From an uncultured Ruminococcus sp. (GTDB lineage: Bacteria; Bacillota; Clostridia; Oscillospirales; Acutalibacteraceae), in contig CACYIC010000002.1 in the NCBI GenBank assembly GCA_902774325.1, positions 1-64,000 on the forward strand: a DNA stretch of 64,000 nucleotides, written 5' to 3'. Shown here piece by piece: positions 34,036 through 40,830 of the stretch. Numbering within the stretch: position 1 is the first letter of the stretch; each line of letters starts with the position of its first letter. The notes under the pieces are model-generated. The model had not been told where the DNA came from. It saw nothing but the letters and a program-made list of their open reading frames with translations, and made no database searches. The translations under genes were made by a program, and so were the position numbers.

Positions 34036-34272
34036 GAACAATTCAAAAACACAGAAATCATCTGACATTATTACAGTTTTTGAATTGTTTAAGTGCAAGA
34101 GTTTTGAACGTAAACGTTCAAAACTCTTGCACCACGCAAAGAAACGCTTTCTTTGCGTGAGCAGATTTATAAATATGCACTGAATCAAAATCGCGGATTT
34201 TGAGCCAAAACATAAGCTTGATTGTGTTTTGGTAAAACGACGACGGCGTGTCGTCGTTTATTCAGTACATAT
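34036..34272. other. Dense array of six perfect or near-perfect hairpins
   Basis: In a non-coding stretch six inverted repeats follow one another: AACAATTCAAAAAC (34036-34049) with GTTTTTGAATTGTT (34076-34089); a perfect 18-bp stem at 34093-34110/34115-34132 with loop TAAA; CACGCAAAG/CTTTGCGTG at 34133-34159; an AAAATC/GATTTT pair near 34190; CCAAAACA/TGTTTTGG at 34205-34232; AAACGACGAC/GTCGTCGTTT at 34235-34259. An outer pair ATATGCACTGAAT/ATTCAGTACATAT brackets 34175-34271. The remaining bases of the gap 33907-34493 show no gene. Confidence 0.75.
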
Positions 34273-34493
34273 TATGAAGGTATTCCCCTAAAAAACGCCT
34301 GAGGATTTATGAAACAAGCCCCGGAGAAGCCGCGAAAAAAATGCGCCCTTGCGCCGTCGCTTCAAGCACCAAAAACTCGAATAAATTTTCGAGAATTGGC
34401 GAGCATTGTCCTTTTTTCGGGACACCTCTCCGCTTATAATAGTAATAGAAGCTTTGAAAGAGCGAAAAATTATTTTTGACGGAGGGAAAAGCA

Positions 34494-34727
34494 ATGGCAA
34501 ATTTCTGTTTGTATATCTTTATAATCTACGCGGTCGGCGGCTCGGCGAGCGCGATCATGCTCGGATGGCTGCACAAAAGACAGCGCGAGGGAAGAGCGGC
34601 GGCGCGCCGCAGGAGCCGTGTTGTCAGACTCAATAAGGCAAAGAAAAAGCAGCGTCGGCTTGAGGCCGGCGCTGCCTGCATTTTATACAATTCTATTCTT
34701 GCATTTTTGGTGACCCTGCGCTATTGA
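34494..34727 (+). CDS. Small basic membrane protein
   Basis: 77 residues from ATG at 34494, with GGAGGG 8 bases upstream. One membrane segment (about 4-24, starting NFCLYIFIIYAVGG) is followed by a strongly basic stretch (KRQREGRAAARRRSR, KAKKKQRR). The last 20 residues are encoded across a strong terminator-like hairpin (34649-34675) that serves the opposite strand, so the 3' end of the reading frame may be fortuitous. No family recognised. Confidence 0.6.
   Translation: MANFCLYIFIIYAVGGSASAIMLGWLHKRQREGRAAARRRSRVVRLNKAKKKQRRLEAGAACILYNSILAFLVTLRY
34649..34675 (-). terminator. Terminator of the C39-like gene, inside the opposite ORF
   Basis: GCAGCGTCGGC and GCCGGCGCTGC form an 11-bp stem (one G-T) with a 5-base loop; on the minus strand it is followed by TTTTTCTTT. 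It lies about 100 bases past the C39-like stop, inside the 77-residue reading frame of the other strand. Confidence 0.75.
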
Positions 34728-34746
34728 CAACGGTTACTTCATAACA

Positions 34747-34764
34747 GAGCTTTATTAGAAGATA
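34747..34764. repeat. Solitary MITE end
   Basis: TTTATTAGAAGATAGAAT is the complement of the terminal repeat of the element at 15681-15839 (ATACTATCTTCTAATAAAAC) with one change. The rest of the element is missing. Confidence 0.5.
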
Positions 34765-34773
34765 GAATAAAAA

Positions 34774-35589
34774 CTATTGGATAACGATCGCCTGCCGTCC
34801 GAAGCCGGCATAGCTTTTTTCGCTGTCCTCCCTGTCGAACTCGGAGATCTCGCCCGCGACCGAATCGGACAGGAAGTAGCTGTCCTCGTCGTAGCCGATA
34901 AGCAGCATGCAATGCTCGTTGCACGGCCATTCAAAGAGCTCTCCCTTTTTGGTTCTCGCGTTCTCGTCGACGGTGTCGACTATCCAGGTGACGTATTCCT
35001 CGGGCTCCTGCATATAGGCGTTCGCCCAGATCATAACGGGTATATCGCGGTCGATATATTCCCGGCAAAGCTCCTCGAGGGTCTTGCCGTAAATATCGCT
35101 TGCCCGCTCGCGTCTGCCCTTTGCCGAGAGAAAGCTGTTGATCGAGCTCGTCATCGCGGGCGCGTAGATCCCATAGCCCTCCTCGAGGTCGCCCGCAAAG
35201 GCGGTGTACATATCGGGACCGCAGCGGTTAAAATCGTCGTCATAGCTTATCGGGCTTTTTATCAGGTAGTTCTCGCCGAAGTCCTTGACGTCAAAATCTA
35301 TTTTCAAATATCCCATCAGCGCCGAGAGCGCGTAGGTTTCGCACGCCGCGACCTCGTCGGTGCTGCCTTGAGCGGTAACTCCGACGCCGTTGATATAATG
35401 CGAGGTCTTTTCCGCGGGAACGGCTGTTGCCGGAGCAGTTGTCGCTTCGCTGTCGGGCTCCTGCCGGTTTCCGCTGTTAGCCGCCGTTATTATTATCGCG
35501 ATGACCAGAACGGCGATTATCAGCGACGCTCCCGCGACAAATTTCTGTATCGGTTTCAGCCTTTTTGTTTTTCTTCTTCGTTTTTTCAT
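34774..35589 (-). CDS. Membrane-anchored C39-like peptidase domain protein
   Basis: 271 residues. A basic N-terminus and one membrane anchor (about 17-38) precede a Thr/Ala/Pro linker and a papain-like C39_2-type domain. ACETYALSALMGYL (about 81-94) holds the likely catalytic Cys82, and EHCMLLIGYDEDSYFLSDS (about 222-240) gives the His and the following Asp. The ACE-YA form matches extracellular C39-like proteins of firmicutes whose substrates are mostly unknown; it is not fused to an ABC transporter, so it is not a bacteriocin processor. Located outside the membrane. Terminator at 34649-34675. Confidence 0.85.
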   Translation of the reverse strand: MKKRRRKTKRLKPIQKFVAGASLIIAVLVIAIIITAANSGNRQEPDSEATTAPATAVPAEKTSHYINGVGVTAQGSTDEVAACETYALSALMGYLKIDFDVKDFGENYLIKSPISYDDDFNRCGPDMYTAFAGDLEEGYGIYAPAMTSSINSFLSAKGRRERASDIYGKTLEELCREYIDRDIPVMIWANAYMQEPEEYVTWIVDTVDENARTKKGELFEWPCNEHCMLLIGYDEDSYFLSDSVAGEISEFDREDSEKSYAGFGRQAIVIQ

Positions 35590-35607
35590 ATTTGTCTGAG
35601 ATGTTTA

Positions 35608-35643
35608 GGCAATACCGTATGCTTCGGACACGCGGCGCTGCCT
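35608..35643. repeat. Short family C-like palindrome
   Basis: AGGCAATACCG at the left and GCGGCGCTGCCT at the right are the ends of family C with almost nothing between. Lies between the mgtE stop and the C39-like start. Confidence 0.5.
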
Positions 35644-35644
35644 T

Positions 35645-37015
35645 TTAAAGATGTAAAATGCTTTTCGCTACGGCAAAGTAAATAAGCAGCGAGAGCGAGT
35701 CGCAGACCGTTGAGATGAGCGGGTTAGCCATAACCGCCGGGTCAAGTCCGATCTTGCTTGAGAGCAGCGGCAGACTCGAGCCGACTATCTTTGCCATGAT
35801 GATCGTGCCCACAAGGGTCAGCGAAACTACCAGCGCGATGAAGAAGCCGTTCTCGTGCCCTCGCAGGTCAAATATCATCAGCTTGATGAAGTTCGCTGCG
35901 GCAAGGGTGAGTCCGCAGAAGATAGCAACGCGAAACTCCTTCCAAAGCACCTTGAACATACTTTTGAATTCGATCTCTCCCAGCGACAGCGCGCGGATGA
36001 CCGAAACCGACGCCTGAGAGCCGGCGTTTCCGCCGGAGCCGGTGATCATCGGGATGAACGACGAAAGTATCAGCACCTGAGCCAGAACCGAGTCGAACGA
36101 TGAGATTATGGTGCTGGTAAAGGTCGCCGAGAGCATGAGTATCAGCAGCCACGGGACACGCTTTTTGTAAATGCCCCAGACGCTGGTTTTCATGTAGGGC
36201 TTATCCGACGGCAGTACCGCCGCCATCTTTTCGATATCCTCGGTCGCCTCTTCCTGGATAACGTCGATCGCGTCGTCGATGGTGACGATACCCACAAGAC
36301 GCTGCTCCTTGTCCACGACGGGAACGGCGAGAAAATCATAAGCTGAAAAGATCTGCGCGACCTGTTCCTGGTCGTCGAGAGTGAAAACCGAGATCACGTT
36401 TTCTTCCATCAGATCCCTGACCACCTTGTCGTCGTCGGCAAGCAGCAGATCCTTGACGGAGGTAATGCCTATCAGCTTGCTGTTGTCGTCGGTGACGTAG
36501 CAGGTGTAGATCGTTTCCTTGTCTACGCCCGTGCGCCTGATGCGCTTGATCGCCATTTCAGCGGTCATATCGGGACGGAGGACGATAAACTCCGTGGTCA
36601 TGATCGAGCCCGCGCTGTCCTCGGGGTATTTTAAGAGCTCGTTGATCTCGCGGCGCATATCCTTGTCCGCCTGGCGCAGGATCCTTTTTACGACGTTCGC
36701 GGGCATTTCCTCAATCAGGTCTACCGCGTCGTCGACAAACAGCTCGTCGACCACTTCCTTGAGCTCGCTGTCCGAAAAGCCGTGGATCAAAAACTCCTGG
36801 GTGTCCTCGTCCATCTCGATAAAGGTCTCGGCGGCAAGCTCCTTGGGCAGTATCCTGAAAAGAATAGGCGTTTTTTCGTCCTGGAGCTCCTCGAAAACAG
36901 CCGCGATGTCAAACGGCTTCATGGTGACGAGGATATCTCTCAGGGTGTTGTATTTTTTTTCCTCAAGCAAAACCTTGATGGTTTCCGTGAGGGTCACGTT
37001 TACCTGAATCATCAT
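35645..37015 (-). CDS. mgtE: Magnesium transporter MgtE
   Basis: 456 residues in the canonical order: N domain (about 1-130), tandem CBS domains (about 135-260, with YTCYVTDDNSKLIGITSVKDLL and VPVVDKEQRLVGIVTIDDAIDVI in pieces) and five membrane helices (about 285-455) with PMITGSGGNAGSQASV, the Mg-binding pore motif, at about 324-339. Cytosolic Mg binds the CBS domains and closes the channel. AGGAGG lies 5 bases before the ATG. The gene has its own consensus promoter and an unusually long structured leader (37016-37217). Confidence 0.96.
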   Translation of the reverse strand: MMIQVNVTLTETIKVLLEEKKYNTLRDILVTMKPFDIAAVFEELQDEKTPILFRILPKELAAETFIEMDEDTQEFLIHGFSDSELKEVVDELFVDDAVDLIEEMPANVVKRILRQADKDMRREINELLKYPEDSAGSIMTTEFIVLRPDMTAEMAIKRIRRTGVDKETIYTCYVTDDNSKLIGITSVKDLLLADDDKVVRDLMEENVISVFTLDDQEQVAQIFSAYDFLAVPVVDKEQRLVGIVTIDDAIDVIQEEATEDIEKMAAVLPSDKPYMKTSVWGIYKKRVPWLLILMLSATFTSTIISSFDSVLAQVLILSSFIPMITGSGGNAGSQASVSVIRALSLGEIEFKSMFKVLWKEFRVAIFCGLTLAAANFIKLMIFDLRGHENGFFIALVVSLTLVGTIIMAKIVGSSLPLLSSKIGLDPAVMANPLISTVCDSLSLLIYFAVAKSILHL

Positions 37016-37217
37016 CTTTCCTCCTGATTGAATATCGGGCGAGCGCCGAGCGTCGGCGCCTGCCCAGGCGGGAAAGACGTGTTCTTGGGCTATACGAATC
37101 TGTGATTGGTATCCGAAACAGAATGAACGCCGTCGGCGGTCATGCTACTTCGCCCCGGAACAGCGCCTTTGTTTCCGTCTGCGTCCATTCAATTTCACCT
37201 CTCCTTAGCATTATTAC
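37016..37217 (-). ncRNA. Structured leader of mgtE, candidate cis-regulatory RNA
   Basis: About 200 nucleotides from the mgtE promoter to its start codon, rich in complementary segments on the minus strand: GAATGGACGC near the 5' end with GGCGTTCATTC; GTTCCGGGGC with GCCCAAGAAC enclosing a GGGGCGAAGTAGC core; and a 3' hairpin GGCGCCGACGCTCGGCGC. mgtE genes are often preceded by the M-box magnesium riboswitch, but its conserved blocks (GGTGAGGCTCC, GACGCCAATGGGTCAACAG) are not visible here. Confidence 0.5.
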
Positions 37218-37223
37218 CTTTCT

Positions 37224-37252
37224 ATTTTAGTCCATTTGAACGACAATGTCAA
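37224..37252 (-). promoter_or_regulatory. Sigma-A promoter of mgtE
   Basis: Minus strand TTGACA (37252-37247), 17-base spacer, TAAAAT (37229-37224). Confidence 0.8.
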
Positions 37253-37269
37253 CGAAAAAATCCCATTGC

Positions 37270-37297
37270 TTGATTTTTTGTAAAAATGCGTTATAAT
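37270..37297 (+). promoter_or_regulatory. Sigma-A promoter of the 37351 operon
   Basis: TTGATT (37270-37275), 16-base spacer, TATAAT (37292-37297), divergent from the mgtE promoter. Confidence 0.7.
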
Positions 37298-37350
37298 AGA
37301 GTTGAAAGGTTCCATAATATACTGCTCGGAACAAAGGATTGGAGAAGGCT

Positions 37351-37974
37351 ATGAACGGATTAAAGAAATATATTCCCTACGCGGCGATCATCTTCGGAGT
37401 GTTTTTGATCGTGCCCGCGATATTCAGACTGCCGGCGCTGGTGAATCTTCAGCCCGTCGCGCTTTACGTCGTCATGCTTCTTACGCAGGTCGGCTGTTCG
37501 GCGCTTTTCTGCGCGAAGCACGGACTTGACTTCCTTTTCGCTCTGTTCGCGCCGATTGCTTTTCTGTTTTCAATGCTGATCTACTACGGCGGCTTTTCTC
37601 AGTTTACAAATATCGTTCTGCTTATCGTCTATCTCGTAGCGGGGATATTCGGACTGTTCCTCGGCGACCTCGCCTTCGGCGACGAGAGGCGCAAAAAGGA
37701 AAAGAAGGAGCAGGAGGAGGTCGAGGAGCTTCTTCTGCAGGCGAAGCGCCGCGACGAGCGCGAGATCAAAAAGATGGTCGAGAGCGAAAAAAGGCAGCAG
37801 GCTCAGCAGCGCTACCGCTCGGGCAAGGGCAAAAGCGCCCATGGCGCGAGCCGTCAGACAAGGAACCGCGGAAAACATTCCGAGGAAAACGTAATGCCCG
37901 CAGCGGCAAAGAGCGAGGACGACGATTTCGATTACGAAAAGTATATGGCTGATATCGACAAACTGCTCGAATAA
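37351..37974 (+). CDS. Hypothetical membrane protein with basic coiled-coil tail
   Basis: 207 residues from ATG at 37351 behind GGAGAAGG. Four hydrophobic segments (about 7-27, 30-50, 58-75, 82-102) are followed by a charged, probably coiled-coil region (RRKKEKKEQEEVEELLLQAKRR in pieces) with GKGKSAHGASRQTRNRGKH-like basic sequence and an acidic end (DDDFDYEKYMADIDKLLE). No family recognised. The next gene starts 42 bases downstream, so the two are probably co-transcribed. Confidence 0.7.
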   Translation: MNGLKKYIPYAAIIFGVFLIVPAIFRLPALVNLQPVALYVVMLLTQVGCSALFCAKHGLDFLFALFAPIAFLFSMLIYYGGFSQFTNIVLLIVYLVAGIFGLFLGDLAFGDERRKKEKKEQEEVEELLLQAKRRDEREIKKMVESEKRQQAQQRYRSGKGKSAHGASRQTRNRGKHSEENVMPAAAKSEDDDFDYEKYMADIDKLLE

Positions 37975-38016
37975 GCGGCAGAGGCAAAAGCCGGCAGGAA
38001 AGGAAGCGGATACGCA

Positions 38017-38640
38017 ATGAAGATCCCGACAGGAGGAGTGACCCTGACGGTCACGGCGTCTCAGAAGCGGTATATCAAATTCAGATGCCCTTCGTGCGGG
38101 GGAGACTACCTTGCGCCTTACCTTCTGAAGGCGGAGGCTCAGGGCGGCTATCACGCTTTGAATTCGCAGTCAAAAAAGGACGACGTCAAGAGCCATACCC
38201 AAAGCACGGCGGCTCGGAACCTGACCGAGAAGGACGACAGGCTGTTTCGCGAGATCAACAAGGAGCACGTCTATAATTCCGTGTGCGACAAGGTGATCTG
38301 TCCGGGCTGCGGCGCTCAGCAGCCTTGGTCGGGCTTTCAAAAGCCCTGGACAAGGTCGGGATATGTTATCTGGGGTCTGCTGGCGGCTGCGCTCTCGTTT
38401 TTGACGATCTACGCATTTTCGGGCGCGGTGCCGGGCAAAAACAATCTGGGACAGCTCGCGGTATTCTTCTTGCTGGCTCTGGTCGCGGTCGTCTCCGTTT
38501 TGGCGGTCCACCTGCTGAGGATAAAGCTAAAGGAAAAGAAATGCGCCGAGGCGGGCTTTGTTCCGCCGGTTTATTACAACCGTGAAAATATCGGAGAGCT
38601 GATCGAGCAGGTAGGAGAGCAGCGGCTGGCGCAGCTCTGA
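38017..38640 (+). CDS. Hypothetical zinc-ribbon membrane protein
   Basis: 207 residues. Two Cys pairs, FRCPSCGG (about 23-30) and VICPGCGAQ (about 92-100), flank a Ser/Lys-rich insertion and probably form one zinc ribbon. Two membrane segments follow (about 113-134 and 143-166), then a short C-terminal helix. No family recognised. A terminator follows that overlaps the spoIIID translation start. Confidence 0.7.
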   Translation: MKIPTGGVTLTVTASQKRYIKFRCPSCGGDYLAPYLLKAEAQGGYHALNSQSKKDDVKSHTQSTAARNLTEKDDRLFREINKEHVYNSVCDKVICPGCGAQQPWSGFQKPWTRSGYVIWGLLAAALSFLTIYAFSGAVPGKNNLGQLAVFFLLALVAVVSVLAVHLLRIKLKEKKCAEAGFVPPVYYNRENIGELIEQVGEQRLAQL

Positions 38641-38672
38641 CAGGCGGCGCGCGACAATACAGAATATTGAAA

Positions 38673-38706
38673 CCTCCCGCGGCATATATTGCCATGGGAG
38701 GTTTTT
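38673..38706 (+). terminator. Terminator hairpin that contains the spoIIID ribosome site
   Basis: CCTCCCGCGGCA (38673-38684) pairs with TGCCATGGGAGG (38690-38701), with one G-T and one mismatch, followed by TTTTT. The GGGAGG of the 3' arm is the only ribosome site for the spoIIID ATG at 38710. Confidence 0.75.
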
Positions 38707-38709
38707 GCC

Positions 38710-38970
38710 ATGGAAAAAAAGAGAGCCGTGATGCTCGGCGAGTACATAATAGAGCAAAAGGCGACCGTCCGGGCTGCGGCGGCGCATTTCGGGGTCAGCA
38801 AGAGCACGGTGCACAAGGATGTGACCGCGAGGCTGAGGATGATAAATCCCGCGCTTTTCCGGCGCGTTCGCGAGGTGCTTGAGCTGAATAAGCGGGAAAG
38901 GCATATCAGGGGCGGAATGGCGACCCGCGACAAGTACCTGATGATGAAATCTGGGTCAAAAAAGCGCTGA
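38710..38970 (+). CDS. spoIIID: Sporulation transcription factor SpoIIID
   Basis: 86 residues from ATG at 38710. The protein follows SpoIIID throughout: VMLGEYIIEQKATVR at the start, the helix-turn-helix AAAHFGVSKSTVHKDVTARL (about 24-43), NPALFRRVREVLELNK, and the conserved basic HIRGGMATRDKY (about 64-75). In Bacillus SpoIIID switches mother-cell sigma-E genes during sporulation. This shows that the organism has the endospore programme. Its ribosome site lies in the arm of a terminator hairpin, so read-through and translation may be linked. Confidence 0.95.
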   Translation: MEKKRAVMLGEYIIEQKATVRAAAAHFGVSKSTVHKDVTARLRMINPALFRRVREVLELNKRERHIRGGMATRDKYLMMKSGSKKR

Positions 38971-39047
38971 TTTGCCCTAAACAGAAACAGTATAACAGGA
39001 AAAATTTTTCGACAAATTGGTTATTTCTCCAAACTTTCGCGGAAATC

Positions 39048-39076
39048 TTTACATCGGGCGGCGCTTGGTGTATAAT
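39048..39076 (+). promoter_or_regulatory. Sigma-A promoter of the DegT-type gene
   Basis: TTTACA (39048-39053), 17-base spacer, TATAAT (39071-39076), about 48 bases before the start. Confidence 0.7.
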
Positions 39077-39123
39077 CTGGGATGATAAACAAGCTTATTC
39101 GATTTCTTTCAGGAGATTGCAAT

Positions 39124-40326
39124 ATGAGAAAAATTCCTTTTTCACCGCCGGATATCACTCAGGCGGAAATAGATGAAGTAGTTAAGGTCGTAAAGTCGGG
39201 CTGGATCACGACCGGTCCGGAGACAAAGCTGTTTGAGAGCCGTATCGCCGACTATTGCCACGTTCAGCGCGCGGTTTGTCTTTCGTCGCAGACCTCCTGC
39301 GCGGAGCTTACCCTTCGTATCCTCGGCATCGGTCCCGGAGACGAGGTCATCGTGCCCGCATACACCTACACCGCGTCGGCGTCGGTGATCTATCATGTCG
39401 GCGCGAAGCCCGTTATGATAGACTGCAGCAGCGGCAGCTACGAGATGGACTACGACAAGATGGAGGCGGCGATCAACCACAACACCAAGGCGATCATTGC
39501 CGTTGACCTTGCCGGCATCGTCTGCGACTACGACAGGATATTCGAGGCTGTCGAGCGCAAAAAGAGCATTTTTGAGCCGAGAAACGAGCTTCAGGAGAAG
39601 TTCGGCAGGGTTTTTGTTATCGCGGACGCGGCTCATGCCTTCGGCGCGCAGCGCGGCGGAAAAATGTGCGGCGAGATCGCTGATTTTACCAATTTCAGCT
39701 TTCACGCCGTAAAGAATATGACCACCGCCGAGGGCGGCGCGGCTGTTCACAAAGCCCACGAGGCTATCGACGAGGACGAGCTTTACAAGCAGTATATGCT
39801 CTGGTCGCTCCACGGTCAGACCAAGGACGCCTACGCCAAGAACAAGGTCGCTTCCTGGGAATACGACGTCGTGGACACGCAGTATAAATGTAATATGACC
39901 GACGTTCACGCGGCGATCGGCGTTGCCCAGCTCAAGAGATATGACAAAATGCTCGAGCGCCGTCATCAGCTCATCAGGCTCTATAACGAGGAGCTCAAGG
40001 ATCTGCCTGTACAGGTGCTCAATCACTGCGACGAGAACCATCGCAGCAGCGGACATCTCTATTTTGTGCGCTTCATCGGAAAGAACGACGAGTACCGCAA
40101 CAAATTCTACAATATGATGGCGGAAAACGGAGTGATGTGCAACGTCCATTTCAAGCCCCTGCCCATGCTCTCGGCATACAGCAACAAGGGCTTCAGGATC
40201 CTCGATTACCCCAACGCCTACAATATGCACAAGAACCAGCTCACCCTTCCCATGAACTCTACCCTCAGCGACGACGACGCGTGGTATGTTCTTGAAACCT
40301 TCAAGCAGTGCATCAAAAAGCTCTGA
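39124..40326 (+). CDS. DegT/DnrJ/EryC1/StrS family aminotransferase
   Basis: 400 residues from ATG at 39124 behind CAGGAGA. Fold type I PLP enzyme of the sugar aminotransferase family: WITTGPETKLFE (about 26-37), PAYTYTASASV (about 79-89), VIADAAHAFGAQ (about 165-176) and the PLP Lys in FSFHAVKNMTTAEGG (about 192-206). Family members transfer an amino group to nucleotide-linked keto-sugars for surface glycans. It stands alone, without other sugar-nucleotide genes, so the pathway is unclear. An insertion around residues 135-160 (ERKKSIFEPRNELQEKF) is a little unusual. Confidence 0.92.
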   Translation: MRKIPFSPPDITQAEIDEVVKVVKSGWITTGPETKLFESRIADYCHVQRAVCLSSQTSCAELTLRILGIGPGDEVIVPAYTYTASASVIYHVGAKPVMIDCSSGSYEMDYDKMEAAINHNTKAIIAVDLAGIVCDYDRIFEAVERKKSIFEPRNELQEKFGRVFVIADAAHAFGAQRGGKMCGEIADFTNFSFHAVKNMTTAEGGAAVHKAHEAIDEDELYKQYMLWSLHGQTKDAYAKNKVASWEYDVVDTQYKCNMTDVHAAIGVAQLKRYDKMLERRHQLIRLYNEELKDLPVQVLNHCDENHRSSGHLYFVRFIGKNDEYRNKFYNMMAENGVMCNVHFKPLPMLSAYSNKGFRILDYPNAYNMHKNQLTLPMNSTLSDDDAWYVLETFKQCIKKL

Positions 40327-40338
40327 TAAAAAATCCCT

Positions 40339-40370
40339 CAGCCCGACCTTTCGTGATCGGGCTGTTTTTT
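40339..40370 (+). terminator. Intrinsic terminator
   Basis: CAGCCCGA (40339-40346) pairs with TCGGGCTG (40357-40364), followed by TTTTTT. Confidence 0.88.
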
Positions 40371-40434
40371 GTATGGCAAAAAATACAAAGTTTCGAATAA
40401 CGGAAATCCTTTTTTCACGGGAAATGAAATAATA

Positions 40435-40625
40435 ATAGTAAACTCAAATAAAAAATAGACAATCTTTGCGGTCTGTTTTCCGCAATACTTCGTTGTCGTC
40501 TTGTCGTCGCTCGCTGTGCTTGCTGACAACGGTCAAGCGTGACCGTTGTCGTGCGCGCGTTGCGGCTCCTCCTCTCCCCACAACGCCAAAGGGCGTTGCG
40601 GCCACTTTTTATCTGAGATTAGTAT
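40435..40625. repeat. MITE-like repeat, family A, complete copy
   Basis: About 191 bases with imperfect terminal inverted repeats: ATAGTAAACTCAAATAAAAA at the left and, as complement of the right end, ATACTAATCTCAGATAAAAA. Internal hairpins: GACAACGGTCA/TGACCGTTGTC near 40525-40550 and CAACGCC/GGCGTTG near 40581-40598. Left half is nearly identical, inverted, to 1-95. No coding capacity for a transposase. Confidence 0.8.
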
Positions 40626-40698
40626 AAGGCGGCGGTCAGAACGATTTTTGACCCGCCGTTGCAGGAAGTTTGCGGTTTATTTTAACCTCCAAAAAGGC

Positions 40699-40764
40699 GG
40701 ATAAAGCGCCCATGGCGCACGGATAAAGCGCCCATGGCGCGCGGAGAAAGCGCCCGCCGGCGCG
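40699..40764. repeat. Three tandem 22-bp units
   Basis: GGATAAAGCGCCCATGGCGC plus two bases occurs at 40699-40720 and 40721-40742, and a diverged third unit at 40743-40764. Each contains the palindrome GCGCCATGGCGC or its variant. Directly upstream of the 40831 gene promoter. Confidence 0.8.
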
Positions 40765-40771
40765 TTTTCGG

Positions 40772-40799
40772 TTGACTTTTTAAAAAGCGGCATTATAAT
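40772..40799 (+). promoter_or_regulatory. Sigma-A promoter of the dockerin gene
   Basis: TTGACT (40772-40777), 16-base spacer, TATAAT (40794-40799); GGAGG ribosome site follows before the ATG at 40831. Confidence 0.75.
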
Positions 40800-40830
40800 A
40801 AAGATATCAAAACTATTACGGAGGCGGATC

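Noticed and set aside
37016..37217. M-box magnesium riboswitch before mgtE
   Set aside because: The place is right, but the conserved sequence blocks of the M-box could not be found by eye, so only a structured leader is reported.
40699..40764. Tandem units as possible CRISPR or iteron origin
   Set aside because: Only three 22-bp units, no spacers, no replication gene; promoter-associated repeats are more likely.
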